From NCBI GenBank assembly GCA_943359485.1, contig CALRHR010000006.1:1-45446 (forward strand): DNA of 45,446 bases. The letters are read 5' to 3'. The DNA is from Candidatus Nomurabacteria bacterium (GTDB lineage Bacteria; Patescibacteriota; Minisyncoccia; Phycocordibacterales; UBA9973). Positions 14,594-23,075 of the stretch are shown in pieces (the stretch's first letter is position 1; every line of letters begins with the position of its first letter). Below the pieces are notes generated by a model. It searched no databases, was not told the origin of the DNA, and was given only the letters and a program-made list of their open reading frames with translations. Position numbers and translations under genes: made by a program.

Positions 14594-16714
14594 ATGGAAC
14601 CCCCAGAAATACCCTTTAATAAAGAAATCACATATCTTGGAATAACCACTTACCGAGATAAAAATACTCTTTTTGGTATAAAGAGAAAGGACAGACGCCA
14701 GCATGTTTACCTTCTCGGAAAATCCGGTACCGGTAAATCCATACTGATGTTCAACATGATTATTCAGAACATTCAAAATGGCGAGGGAGTCTGTATGGTG
14801 GACCCACACGGGGAAAATGTCGAAGCAATCTTGTCTGCCATCCCTCCCCATCGTATGAAGGATGTAATTTATTTCAATCCTGCTGATGCCGACCATCACA
14901 TCGGTTTTAATGTTTTGGAATTAATAGACCCGCAGTACAAGCATTTAGTGGCTTCGGGGCTGATGGGAATTTTTACGAAAATCTGGGCGAATGCTTGGAG
15001 CGCCCGCATGGAATATATTTTAAATAATTGTATTTTAGCATTACTCGACACTCCGGGGACGACACTCCTTGGAATTCCGCGTCTGCTTGTCGACAAAGAT
15101 TATCGTCAAAAAATAATTTCCAATTTGAAAGACCCAGTCATCAAGGCTTTCTGGGTACATGAGTATGAAGCTTGGCAGGACAAATTTAGAAATGAAGCCA
15201 TCGCGCCGATTCAGAATAAAGTCGGGCAGTTTCTCTCTACCTCCATCATCAGGAATGTTGTTGGTCAGAGCAAGAGTACAATAAATATTTTTGACATGAT
15301 GAATGAGGGAAAAATATTTTTGGTGAATGTTTCTAAGGGGCGCATCGGAGAAGATAACTCTGGGCTTCTCGGTGGTATGATTATCACCAAGATTCAACTT
15401 GCAGCTATGGAACGCGTGCGAATTCCAGAGGAAACCAGACGAGACTTTTATCTATATGTGGATGAATTTCAAAATTTCGTGACGGACGCTTTCGCGGGGA
15501 TTCTTTCTGAGGCACGAAAGTATCGCTTAAATTTGACTGTGGCTCACCAATACACTGCTCAACTTATTTCCGACAAGAGCTCGGCTGTGCGCGATGCGGT
15601 TTTTGGCAATGTGGGTACAATGATAGTTTTTCGGGTTGGCTCAGATGATGCAGAATTTTTGGAAAAAGAATTCGAACCAGAATTTACTCCACAGGATATT
15701 GTGAACTTGCCGAACTATAAAGTTTATTTGAAATTAATGATTGATGGGGTGACTTCGCGGCCATTTTCTGCCCAGACTTTACCCCAGATGGTGAAGTCCG
15801 GGAATAAAATAGTGGAAGAAGAAGTTATAAAATCTTCTCGTGATTTATATTGTCGTCCGAGAGAGGTAGTGGAGCGGGAGATAAATAACTGGAGTGGAAT
15901 GTCTCTCGGAGATGACAATGCACCGGCTACTTCAAGCAGTATGGAAAAGTTTCCGATTATCTGCGCACTGTGTGGACTCTCAAAAACAGTGCCATTCAAA
16001 CCGGAGCCTGGCCGTCCGGCGTACTGCAAGGATTGCATTGCTAAAATAAAATCCGGGGAAGTAAAAGTAGAAAAAAAGTCAGAGACTCAAATCAAGTATG
16101 ACGAGACAAAATATTATAGACCACTGGCTGATCTCGGCATTGAGTTCGAGAGCAAGGACGGAGGGCATGTTGAGAAGGAAAATAGACATCCAGAGAGAGT
16201 TGACCTGCATGTGGGCGGGCCTGTCTCAGTTTCGAAACTGTCTGTTTCGCAAGCCGACAAGCCAGCTCCTGTGGCGGAGAAACAGGGAATTTTAAACACC
16301 ATAAAACAAGTTTTCAGTCAGGGTGATGATAAAAATAAAAGACCTGAAAACACAGCTTTGAAAGAAGTTTTGAGTAAAATAAACATGCAACCCGCTTCTG
16401 CGCCGGAAGTGAAAATTGCCCCACAGCCAAAAGCCCCAGCTCCAGCGATCCCGCTCGATACTCTCAAAGAGAAACTGAAAACAGTTGTGCCTCTACAAAA
16501 AGACAAAGCTGCCAGCACGGAGGACATGAATAAATTAAAAGAACTCATTAATGACAAGGTAGAAATTAAAAAACCCGCCCGACCGGACGACGCCGGTCGT
16601 TCGGGCGGGGAAGAAAAAGTTGAAGAAAAAAAACCAGTCGCAGAGCCGCCACTCACAAAAGGGAATGTAAAAGAGGTTCCTGAAGATGTATTGAGAAAAA
16701 TTTTGGAGGAATAG
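14594..16714 (+). CDS. VirD4/TraG-like ATPase 1 with zinc ribbon
   Basis: 706 residues. P-loop ATPase of the FtsK/HerA class that includes type IV coupling proteins: Walker A GKSGTGKS (42-49), a DPHGEN motif (70-75) and Walker B FYLYVDEFQN (285-294). No N-terminal membrane helix is visible, unlike classical VirD4, so it is probably soluble or membrane-peripheral. After the motor comes a zinc ribbon (Cys457, Cys460, Cys478, Cys481; FKPEPGRPAYCKDC) and a long Pro/Lys/Ala-rich tail. The tail includes a 36-nt palindrome coding PARPDDAGRSGG (16574-16609). No relaxase, VirB4 or other secretion gene is nearby. The next gene starts 1 nt after its stop with a GGAGGA site inside this gene, so the two are translationally coupled. 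ATG 14594 was chosen because of the -10 box 6 nt upstream. Confidence 0.85.
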   Translation: MEPPEIPFNKEITYLGITTYRDKNTLFGIKRKDRRQHVYLLGKSGTGKSILMFNMIIQNIQNGEGVCMVDPHGENVEAILSAIPPHRMKDVIYFNPADADHHIGFNVLELIDPQYKHLVASGLMGIFTKIWANAWSARMEYILNNCILALLDTPGTTLLGIPRLLVDKDYRQKIISNLKDPVIKAFWVHEYEAWQDKFRNEAIAPIQNKVGQFLSTSIIRNVVGQSKSTINIFDMMNEGKIFLVNVSKGRIGEDNSGLLGGMIITKIQLAAMERVRIPEETRRDFYLYVDEFQNFVTDAFAGILSEARKYRLNLTVAHQYTAQLISDKSSAVRDAVFGNVGTMIVFRVGSDDAEFLEKEFEPEFTPQDIVNLPNYKVYLKLMIDGVTSRPFSAQTLPQMVKSGNKIVEEEVIKSSRDLYCRPREVVEREINNWSGMSLGDDNAPATSSSMEKFPIICALCGLSKTVPFKPEPGRPAYCKDCIAKIKSGEVKVEKKSETQIKYDETKYYRPLADLGIEFESKDGGHVEKENRHPERVDLHVGGPVSVSKLSVSQADKPAPVAEKQGILNTIKQVFSQGDDKNKRPENTALKEVLSKINMQPASAPEVKIAPQPKAPAPAIPLDTLKEKLKTVVPLQKDKAASTEDMNKLKELINDKVEIKKPARPDDAGRSGGEEKVEEKKPVAEPPLTKGNVKEVPEDVLRKILEE
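16574..16609 (+). repeat. GC-rich palindrome inside ATPase 1 tail
   Basis: CCCGCCCGA (16574-16582) and TCGGGCGGG (16601-16609), with inner ACCGG/CCGGT arms. It is translated as PARPDDAGRSGG in the disordered tail. A smaller 14-bp perfect palindrome, CAGTTTCGAAACTG, lies at 16227-16240. Confidence 0.8.
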
Positions 16715-16715
16715 T

Positions 16716-18380
16716 ATGGAGACTCGAAATTGCATAAAATGTCATACAGATTTTAATCTAGACCAGGATGATCTAGGTTTTTACGAAAAGATGAAAGTGC
16801 CGGCGCCAAAAATTTGTCCGGATTGTCGGTTTATTATGAGATTACTCTGGCGCAATGAGACCACTTTGTATGCTGGACGTAAATGCGATATGTGCGATAA
16901 AAATATTTTATCGATGTATAATCCCAAGCTTCCTTATAAGATATATTGTTATGATTGTTTTTATTCTGAAAAATGGAATTCTAGAGATTATGCTGTAAAG
17001 TTGAATACTCTAGAGCCATTTATGGAACAGCTTGAAGAATTTTTCACTAAAGTACCGAGGGTGAATTTAGGACTTTCTCTTGGCGTGGGGCCAAATATAA
17101 ATAGCGAATATGTCAATATGGCTGCCGCTTGTAAGAATTGCTATCTAGTTTTTAATACGACTTTAGCTGAAAATCTCATGTATTCAAAAGGTGTAAAAGA
17201 AGCCCGAGATTCCGCAGATATATATTTCGGAGGTGATTTTGAGAGATGTTATGAATGCGTCAATGTTCAAAAATCTTCAGGAGTGGTTTTGGGGAAAAAT
17301 ATTGTTAGTTGTGTCGACTGCCACTTTATTCTAAATGGAAGTAATTTAATAAATTGTTTTGGTTGTGTGAATTTAAGGAATAAAAGTTATTGTTGGTTTA
17401 ACGAACAATTAACTGCTGATCAATATAAAAAAAATTTGAGAGAAATTTTAGGAAGTTATAAAAAAATGGAAGAAGCCCGAATTAAATTTAATGAATTTAG
17501 TTTGAAATTCCCGAGACGTGAAAATAATAATCTTAAAACTGTGGCTTCGACAGGAGATTATTTATTTGAAACTAAAAATGTAAAAGAGTCTTTTGAGATA
17601 ACTAATGGTGAAAATTGTAAATATGCTTTTGCTTCAAAAAACATTAAAGATTCTTCAGGGACTATTGGTTATGGAGTAAGGTCTGAAAAACTATTAGAAG
17701 TCGTAGCGACTGGACTTTCGAGTAATGTTATAGGAACTTATTGGGCTGAGAATTGTAGTAATATATTTTATTCTTTTGATATTAGAAATTGTCAGGATTG
17801 CATCGGATGCAACGCTCTTAAAAATGGCAAATATAGTATTTTTAATTACGAATATTCAAAAGAAGAATATGAGAATCTCAAAGATCATATAGAAAAAGAG
17901 CTGACAGCGTTGAATATCCATGGACTTATGATGCCAGGAGAGCTTGCTCCGTTTGCATACAACGAATCTGTCGCCCAAGACAATTTTCCTTTGACTAAAG
18001 AAGAAGCGTTGGCACAAGGTTTTCGATGGGAAGACGATATTCAAAAAACAGAAGGGAAGGAGACTCTAAAGCCAGAAGATATTTCAGATCATATAAAAGA
18101 TGTGCCAGATACTATAACAAAAGAGGTGCTAGCTTGCACAAATTGTAAAAGAAATTATAAAATCACCGAGCAGGAATTTTCGTTTTACAAAAAAATGAAT
18201 ATATCGATACCTAGAAAGTGTTTCTATTGTCGCCACCAAGACCGCATTCTCCGCCGTGGTCCGTATAAATTTTGGGATCGAAATTGTGCGAAATGTGATA
18301 AGGTTATCAGCACGAATTACAACCCCGATCGACCCGAAATAGTGTATTGTGAAAAGTGCTATCAGCAAGAAGTTTATTAA
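16716..18380 (+). CDS. Double zinc-module protein 2 (unknown function)
   Basis: 554 residues, paralogue of the genes at 10019 and 18439. It lacks the N-terminal extra segment, beginning METRNCIKCHTDF. N-module: CIKCHTDF, FYEKMKVPAPKICPDCR, WRNETTLYAGRKCDMCDK, YCYDC. C-module: CTNCKRNYKITEQEFSFYKKM, IPRKCFYCRHQDRI, CAKCDK, then NPDRPEIVYCEKCYQQEVY. The two modules align with each other through both zinc sites. The middle carries Asn/Cys-rich short repeats, with NLRNKSYCWFNEQLTADQY and ALKNGKYSIFNYEYSKEEY as two halves of a probable internal duplication. Its GGAGGA ribosome-binding site (16705-16710) lies within the end of the ATPase 1 gene, which stops 1 nt before this ATG. This implies coordinated synthesis and perhaps a shared complex. 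Its function is unknown. Confidence 0.75.
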   Translation: METRNCIKCHTDFNLDQDDLGFYEKMKVPAPKICPDCRFIMRLLWRNETTLYAGRKCDMCDKNILSMYNPKLPYKIYCYDCFYSEKWNSRDYAVKLNTLEPFMEQLEEFFTKVPRVNLGLSLGVGPNINSEYVNMAAACKNCYLVFNTTLAENLMYSKGVKEARDSADIYFGGDFERCYECVNVQKSSGVVLGKNIVSCVDCHFILNGSNLINCFGCVNLRNKSYCWFNEQLTADQYKKNLREILGSYKKMEEARIKFNEFSLKFPRRENNNLKTVASTGDYLFETKNVKESFEITNGENCKYAFASKNIKDSSGTIGYGVRSEKLLEVVATGLSSNVIGTYWAENCSNIFYSFDIRNCQDCIGCNALKNGKYSIFNYEYSKEEYENLKDHIEKELTALNIHGLMMPGELAPFAYNESVAQDNFPLTKEEALAQGFRWEDDIQKTEGKETLKPEDISDHIKDVPDTITKEVLACTNCKRNYKITEQEFSFYKKMNISIPRKCFYCRHQDRILRRGPYKFWDRNCAKCDKVISTNYNPDRPEIVYCEKCYQQEVY

Positions 18381-18404
18381 TATATTTACTTTACTTAACT
18401 AAAT

Positions 18405-18424
18405 TACTTTATCAAACTAAAGTA
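18405..18424 (+). repeat. Repeat R4, copy a
   Basis: TACTTTA-TCAAAC-TAAAGTA hairpin preceded by aaat and further tactttac units, between zinc proteins 2 and 3. The partner copy is at 37972-37991. Confidence 0.7.
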
Positions 18425-18438
18425 GATAAAATATAAAA

Positions 18439-20223
18439 ATGGAACATAAAAGTGAAAATAAAACATGCCAGAATTGTAAAAAAGATTTTACTATCGAGCC
18501 GGAGGATTTTAATTTTTATAAAAAAATAAAAGTGCCACCGCCGACTTTTTGCTCGGAGTGCAGACTTGTTCGGCGTATGGTTTGGCGCAATGAGCGTTCA
18601 CTTTTTAAAAGACCTTGTGCAAAGACTGGTGAACAAATCATCACCATGTTTCACCCGGATGCAAATGTGGTTGTTTATGATCGTGATGTTTGGTGGAGTG
18701 ACAAGTGGGAGCCTACGGATTATGGGAAAGAATATGATTTTACAAGGCCGTTTTTTGAACAATATAAGGAATTACTTTCAAAAGTACCTCTTGCGAACCT
18801 AGGAAATGAAAATTGTATCGGCAGTCCTTATGGTAATCACAATGCAGATTGCAAGGATTGCTATTTAACCTATGCTTCTTTTAAAAATGAGCGTGTGAAT
18901 TATTCTTCGGGTTCAGTTGCAGGTAAAGATTGTATGGATATGTACATTAGTTTAAATTCTGAACTGTCTTACGATGATATTTTGTGTGGGGAGTTATATA
19001 AAACACATTTTTCTTATGACTCTAGTGGTTGCATAAATTCATATTTTTTAAAATCTTGTAGAAATTTACAAAATTGCATAGGTTGTATAAATTTAAGAAA
19101 TAAAAGTCATGTAATTTTTAATACTGAATACAGTAAAGAGGAGTATGAAGAAAAAATAAAAAATGAATTTGATTTTGGAAGTTATAAAAATATTTGTACT
19201 ATTGCAGATAAGTATAGAAAATTTATAATGAATTTTCCAAATGAATATGTAAAGACAAAAAATTGTATTGATTCATCGGGTGATGAAATGAGAAATACAA
19301 AAAATGTCAAAAATTCATTTGATATTTACGGAGAAGTCCAAGATTCAAAGTATTTAATTCATTTTTTGAATGCAAAAGATTGCTATGACATTTATGGTGG
19401 CGGTGCGGTGATAGAGCTATCCTATGAGGGCGTTGATGCTGGGATTCAATCTTCTAAGCAATTATTTTCTGTGCTCACCCATAGTTGTTTAGAAACTTTC
19501 TATACTTATATGTGTTTTAGTTCCAAAAATCTTTTTGCTTGTATCGGACTACGAGGAAAACAATATTGCATTTTAAATAAGCAGTATTCTAAAGAAGAAT
19601 ATTTTGAGTTACTTCCTAAAATTGTAAAACATATGAGTGATATGCCTTATGTTGATAAAATGAACAGGATATATAAATATGGAGAATTTTTTCCAAGCGA
19701 TATCTCTCCATTTGCCTACAATGAAACAATAGCGCAAGAATATTTTCCGAAAACAAAAGAAGAAATTGTTGAAAATGGTTATACATACAGAGCTCCAAAT
19801 CAAAAAGATTATCAAGTTACTATTAAAAGTGAAGATTTGCCGGATCATATTAAAAATGTATCAGATTCAATTATTGATGAAATAATTTCTTGTCCCAACA
19901 ATGGCAGTGTTCTTACTCAATGTACAAAAGCATATCGTATTATAAAATCTGAATTAGAATTTTTAAAAAATAATAATGTAGCATTGCCGAGGTATTGCCC
20001 CAACTGTCGTCATTATCAAAGATTAGCCAAAAGAAATCCTTTTAAATTGTGGGATAGGAAGTGTCAATGCGCTGGATCACATTCTGAAAATAAGAAATAT
20101 AAAAATACAGTAAAGCATATACACGGGGATGAAGTTTGTCAAAACGAATTTGAAACTTCATATGCCCCCGATCGACCCGAAATAGTGTATTGCGAAAAAT
20201 GTTACCAGCAAGAAGTTTATTAA
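18439..20223 (+). CDS. Double zinc-module protein 3 (unknown function)
   Basis: 594 residues, third paralogue and closest to the gene at 10019. N-module: CQNCKKDFTIEPEDFNFYKKIKV, FCSECRLVRRMVWRN. In place of the second CxxC pair seen in protein 1 it has CAKTGEQIITMF and no YCxEC, so the second zinc site of its N-module seems lost. C-module: CPNCRHYQRLAKRNPFKLWDRKC with a ~20-residue insert, then YAPDRPEIVYCEKCYQQEVY. The middle has the same Asn/Cys-rich repeats. Bases 19570-19623 are identical to 11192-11245 in protein 1 and the similarity runs on for about 70 nt, whereas flanking parts have diverged, pointing to gene conversion. It is separated from protein 2 by 58 nt holding repeat R4. No role can be assigned. 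Confidence 0.72.
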   Translation: MEHKSENKTCQNCKKDFTIEPEDFNFYKKIKVPPPTFCSECRLVRRMVWRNERSLFKRPCAKTGEQIITMFHPDANVVVYDRDVWWSDKWEPTDYGKEYDFTRPFFEQYKELLSKVPLANLGNENCIGSPYGNHNADCKDCYLTYASFKNERVNYSSGSVAGKDCMDMYISLNSELSYDDILCGELYKTHFSYDSSGCINSYFLKSCRNLQNCIGCINLRNKSHVIFNTEYSKEEYEEKIKNEFDFGSYKNICTIADKYRKFIMNFPNEYVKTKNCIDSSGDEMRNTKNVKNSFDIYGEVQDSKYLIHFLNAKDCYDIYGGGAVIELSYEGVDAGIQSSKQLFSVLTHSCLETFYTYMCFSSKNLFACIGLRGKQYCILNKQYSKEEYFELLPKIVKHMSDMPYVDKMNRIYKYGEFFPSDISPFAYNETIAQEYFPKTKEEIVENGYTYRAPNQKDYQVTIKSEDLPDHIKNVSDSIIDEIISCPNNGSVLTQCTKAYRIIKSELEFLKNNNVALPRYCPNCRHYQRLAKRNPFKLWDRKCQCAGSHSENKKYKNTVKHIHGDEVCQNEFETSYAPDRPEIVYCEKCYQQEVY

Positions 20224-20224
20224 G

Positions 20225-20260
20225 ATCCTCCCCCTGCGAAGGGGGAGGTTGGGTGGGGGT
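20225..20260 (+). repeat. Repeat R1, copy 4
   Basis: atcctccccct-gcga-agggggaggt followed by tgggtgggggt, directly after the stop of zinc protein 3. It may also act as a stem for transcript ends, though no T-tract follows. Confidence 0.85.
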
Positions 20261-20268
20261 AAATTTTA

Positions 20269-20311
20269 TGCTAAAATAGCCAGAGCGCCACGCCAAAAGG
20301 ACTTGCGTGGC
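20269..20311 (+). promoter_or_regulatory. Promoter and leader hairpin of VirD4-like ATPase 2
   Basis: TGCTAAAAT extended -10 (20269-20277). The expected transcript start near 20284 is followed by hairpin GCCACGC/GCGTGGC (20287-20311) and a smaller TGATTT-GCA-AAATCA hairpin (20313-20327), immediately before ATG 20329. Unlike most genes here, this one has a structured 5' leader. Confidence 0.5.
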
Positions 20312-20328
20312 ATGATTTGCAAAATCAC

Positions 20329-21849
20329 ATGCCAAAACCAAATCGAGTGCAAATAATCAAATACGGTCCGCCACCGCCAGAACTTCCGGTTTTTGGTAAA
20401 GTTAAGCCCGAAGAGGTGTCTTTTATTGGACGGACGAATTATGTGGCTTCACTTGAAGAGAAAAAATTTGTTTTTGGTATTAAACGAGTGGATAGAAGAA
20501 GACATTTATATATCATTGGGAAGTCCGGTGTTGGGAAGACAAAATTGTTGGAGTTGATGCTTCGGCAAGACATTTCATACAATCACGGTTTGTGTTTGAT
20601 CGATCCGCACGGAGATGTGATCGATGCGATGCTAGACTATATTCCTCGTGAAAGAATGGAAGATGTGTGTATTATTGATCCGACAGATCTTGATTTTCCA
20701 GCGTCTTTTAATCCACTTGCAAATGTCGATCCTTTATTTAAATTTCAATTGACACAGGGCTTGATCGAAGTTTTTCAAAAACAATTCGGGGCAAACTGGA
20801 CGCCGAGACTCGAGCACGTTTTTCGTTTTACTTGTTTGGCCTTGCTTGACTATCCACACGCTACAATGCGCGGGATGATTTCAATGCTTACTGATAGAAA
20901 TTATCGGCAAAAGGTGGTGGAATATATTACAGATGATATGGTAAAAAGATTCTTCGCTATTGAATTTGCCGATTGGTCTGAGAAATTTGATACAGATGCT
21001 ATTATTCCGCTTGTAAATAAACTCGGGCAATTTCTTTCTGATCCACTTTTACGCAATATCTTTGGACAAAAACAAAATAAAATTGATATTAGCAAACTAA
21101 TGAATCAGCAGAAAATCATTTTGATTAATCTTTCTAAGGGTCGTTTGGGAGAAGAAAATTCGTCTTTTCTTGGTTCTATTTTTTTAACAAAAATCAAACA
21201 AGCTGGCATGGAACGCGCCGCAATTCCAGAGAAAGAACGCAAAGATTTTTATATTTATGTGGATGAGTTTCAAAATGTCGTTACGCAAACTTTTGAAAAT
21301 ATTTTGTCGGAAGCTCGCAAATACGGACTTAACCTCACTATGGCTCATCAGTATGTCGGGCAAATTATTACCAAGGTTCATCAAGCCGTGCTTGGAAATT
21401 GTGGTAGTATTATTACTTTTCGAGTTGGCGGTGAAGATGCGGTAAAATTAAAACCGGAATTCGCGCCACTTTTTGATGTGAAAGATATGATCAATCTTGC
21501 GGTTACAGAATTTTATATAAAAATGACGATTGATGGTGAGTCTTACGATCCATTTTCCGCTGAGACATTGCGGGTTCTTCCACCAATTCATCCTTCATAT
21601 CGACAAGAAATAATAGATACTTCTCGTGCTAAATATTCAATACCAAAAGGCGATGCGCAGAAACTTATTTTAGAAGAAGAAGCGACGATCATCCGAAGTG
21701 CTGAAGAAAAGGCTATTATTGAAGGTAAAGGCAAAAAGAAAGATGAAGAGGAAAATTCTAGTGAAATAAAAGGAGAGGAAGAAGTTCGTGCCACGGGCGC
21801 CAAGACAACTTCGGCACGGGGTCGCCAAGAATCAGAGCCTATGATATAA
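20329..21849 (+). CDS. VirD4/TraG-like ATPase 2
   Basis: 506 residues, paralogue of ATPase 1. Walker A GKSGVGKT lies at 64-71, DPHGD about 30 residues later, and Walker B DFYIYVDEFQN in the C-terminal half, with the shared GSIITFRVGGEDA and TIDGESYDPFSAETL blocks. It lacks the zinc ribbon of ATPase 1 and instead ends in a Lys/Glu-rich tail. It starts with a proline-rich KYGPPPPELPVFGK segment, and no membrane helix is visible. ATG 20329 is preferred; a TTG at 20317 in the same frame is an alternative. The gene lies between zinc protein 3 and dnaJ, and the dnaJ promoter overlaps its stop codon. The two ATPases may form a mixed motor, or act separately on DNA or protein substrates. Confidence 0.83.
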   Translation: MPKPNRVQIIKYGPPPPELPVFGKVKPEEVSFIGRTNYVASLEEKKFVFGIKRVDRRRHLYIIGKSGVGKTKLLELMLRQDISYNHGLCLIDPHGDVIDAMLDYIPRERMEDVCIIDPTDLDFPASFNPLANVDPLFKFQLTQGLIEVFQKQFGANWTPRLEHVFRFTCLALLDYPHATMRGMISMLTDRNYRQKVVEYITDDMVKRFFAIEFADWSEKFDTDAIIPLVNKLGQFLSDPLLRNIFGQKQNKIDISKLMNQQKIILINLSKGRLGEENSSFLGSIFLTKIKQAGMERAAIPEKERKDFYIYVDEFQNVVTQTFENILSEARKYGLNLTMAHQYVGQIITKVHQAVLGNCGSIITFRVGGEDAVKLKPEFAPLFDVKDMINLAVTEFYIKMTIDGESYDPFSAETLRVLPPIHPSYRQEIIDTSRAKYSIPKGDAQKLILEEEATIIRSAEEKAIIEGKGKKKDEEENSSEIKGEEEVRATGAKTTSARGRQESEPMI

Positions 21850-21850
21850 T
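21842..21850 (+). promoter_or_regulatory. Extended -10 promoter of dnaJ
   Basis: TGATATAAT matches the full extended -10 consensus and overlaps the TAA stop of ATPase 2. The transcript would begin near 21857, so the dnaJ leader consists almost entirely of repeat R2 copy c. Confidence 0.7.
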
Positions 21851-21852
21851 TT

Positions 21853-21928
21853 AATAGGCCCTAGGAAACTAGGTTTTAGGCGTTAGCTGAATTAAAGCTA
21901 GAGCCTAGTGCCTAAAGCCTAATGCCTG
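21853..21928 (+). repeat. Repeat R2, copy c, leader of dnaJ
   Basis: aggccctaggaaactaggttttaggcgttagct, a short loop, then agctagagcctagtgcctaaagccta. It ends 8 nt before ATG 21937 and is homologous to the copies before rpsD and dnaK. Confidence 0.85.
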
Positions 21929-21936
21929 AATTTAAA

Positions 21937-23040
21937 ATGAGTAAAGATTACTATGAAACATTGGGAGTAAATAAAGGCGCATCCAAAGACGAGATCAAAA
22001 AGGCCTTTTATAAATTGGCGCACAAATATCATCCTGATAAAAAGGGTGGTAATGAAACCAAATTTAAGCAAGTAAATGAAGCTTATCAAGTTCTTTCTGA
22101 TGATGGTAAGCGTTCAAAATATGATCAATTTGGCTCTCAATTTGAAAATATGGGCGCTGGTGGCTATGGAGGAAATGCCGGTGGATTTGGAGGTTTTGAT
22201 GCTTCGGATTTTGCCGGAGGTTTTCAAAATGGTGGAGCAGAATTTGACTTTGGCAATTTGAATGACATTTTTAGCGATTTCTTTGGAGGTGGTATGGGAG
22301 GAGGGAAACGAGAAGTAAGACGGGGTAGAGATATATCTACCGAAGTTCAGATCTCTTTTGTTGATTCCATTTTCGGTATTAATAGAAAAATCTTAATTAC
22401 AAAAACTTCACAGTGTTTGACTTGCAAGGGCTCTGGCGCAAAAGAGGGAACAAAGATGGAAACCTGCAAACATTGCAATGGTCAGGGTAAGGTTCGCGAA
22501 GTTAAAAGATCTTTTCTTGGAAATATTTCTAGCACAAAAGTCTGTGAAGAATGTATGGGTAGTGGCACAGTACCAAAAGAAATTTGTGATACATGTAAAG
22601 GCAAAGGGGTGTTGCGCCGAGAAGAAGAAGTCTCTATCGCTATTCCTTCTGGTATTCGTGATGGAGAAATGATACGAATGACGGGTATGGGTGAAGCAGT
22701 TTCAAAGGGGGTGACAGGAGACCTTTATATAAAAATAAATGTGGCGTCACATCCTGTATTTAAGCGTGATGGACATGACTTAGTGATGAATTTAAATTTA
22801 AAACTCTCTGATGCTCTTCTAGGCACTAAATATCCGATAGAAACTCTGGATGGAGAAATTGAAGTTACGATTCCAGAAGGTGTTAGTATCAATGAAATTT
22901 TGCGTGTGCGTGGCAAGGGTGTACCTGTCGAGAAAAATAAACGTGGTGACCTTTTAATAAAATTAAATATCAAACTTCCCGGTAGATTGTCTCGTAAAGC
23001 ACGCGAAACTATTGAAGAACTAAAAAAAGAAGGAATCTAG
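21937..23040 (+). CDS. dnaJ: Co-chaperone DnaJ
   Basis: Class A J-protein, 367 residues from ATG 21937. It stimulates the DnaK ATPase and delivers substrates. Domains in order: J-domain with KYHPDKKGG (HPD motif), Gly/Phe-rich linker ([18 protein letters not shown]), a four-repeat zinc domain ([32 protein letters not shown]), then the C-terminal beta domains ([19 protein letters not shown] and [22 protein letters not shown]). The in-frame ATG at 21922 lies within repeat R2, so [10 protein letters not shown] is the better start. Together with grpE and dnaK it completes the set, though the three genes have separate promoters or leaders. Confidence 0.97.
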   Translation: MSKDYYETLGVNKGASKDEIKKAFYKLAHKYHPDKKGGNETKFKQVNEAYQVLSDDGKRSKYDQFGSQFENMGAGGYGGNAGGFGGFDASDFAGGFQNGGAEFDFGNLNDIFSDFFGGGMGGGKREVRRGRDISTEVQISFVDSIFGINRKILITKTSQCLTCKGSGAKEGTKMETCKHCNGQGKVREVKRSFLGNISSTKVCEECMGSGTVPKEICDTCKGKGVLRREEEVSIAIPSGIRDGEMIRMTGMGEAVSKGVTGDLYIKINVASHPVFKRDGHDLVMNLNLKLSDALLGTKYPIETLDGEIEVTIPEGVSINEILRVRGKGVPVEKNKRGDLLIKLNIKLPGRLSRKARETIEELKKEGI

Positions 23041-23041
23041 A

Positions 23042-23071
23042 GAGTAATTTCTGTATATGCAGAAATTACTC
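23042..23071. terminator. Convergent hairpin between dnaJ and cysS
   Basis: GAGTAATTTCTG-TATATG-CAGAAATTACTC, 12-bp perfect arms, placed just after both stop codons. It probably acts on both strands. T-tracts are short. Confidence 0.7.
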
Positions 23072-23075
23072 GCAA

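Noticed and set aside
14594-21849. Complete type IV secretion or conjugation locus
   Set aside because: Only two VirD4-like ATPases are present; no relaxase, VirB4, VirB6/8/9/10 or pilin genes.
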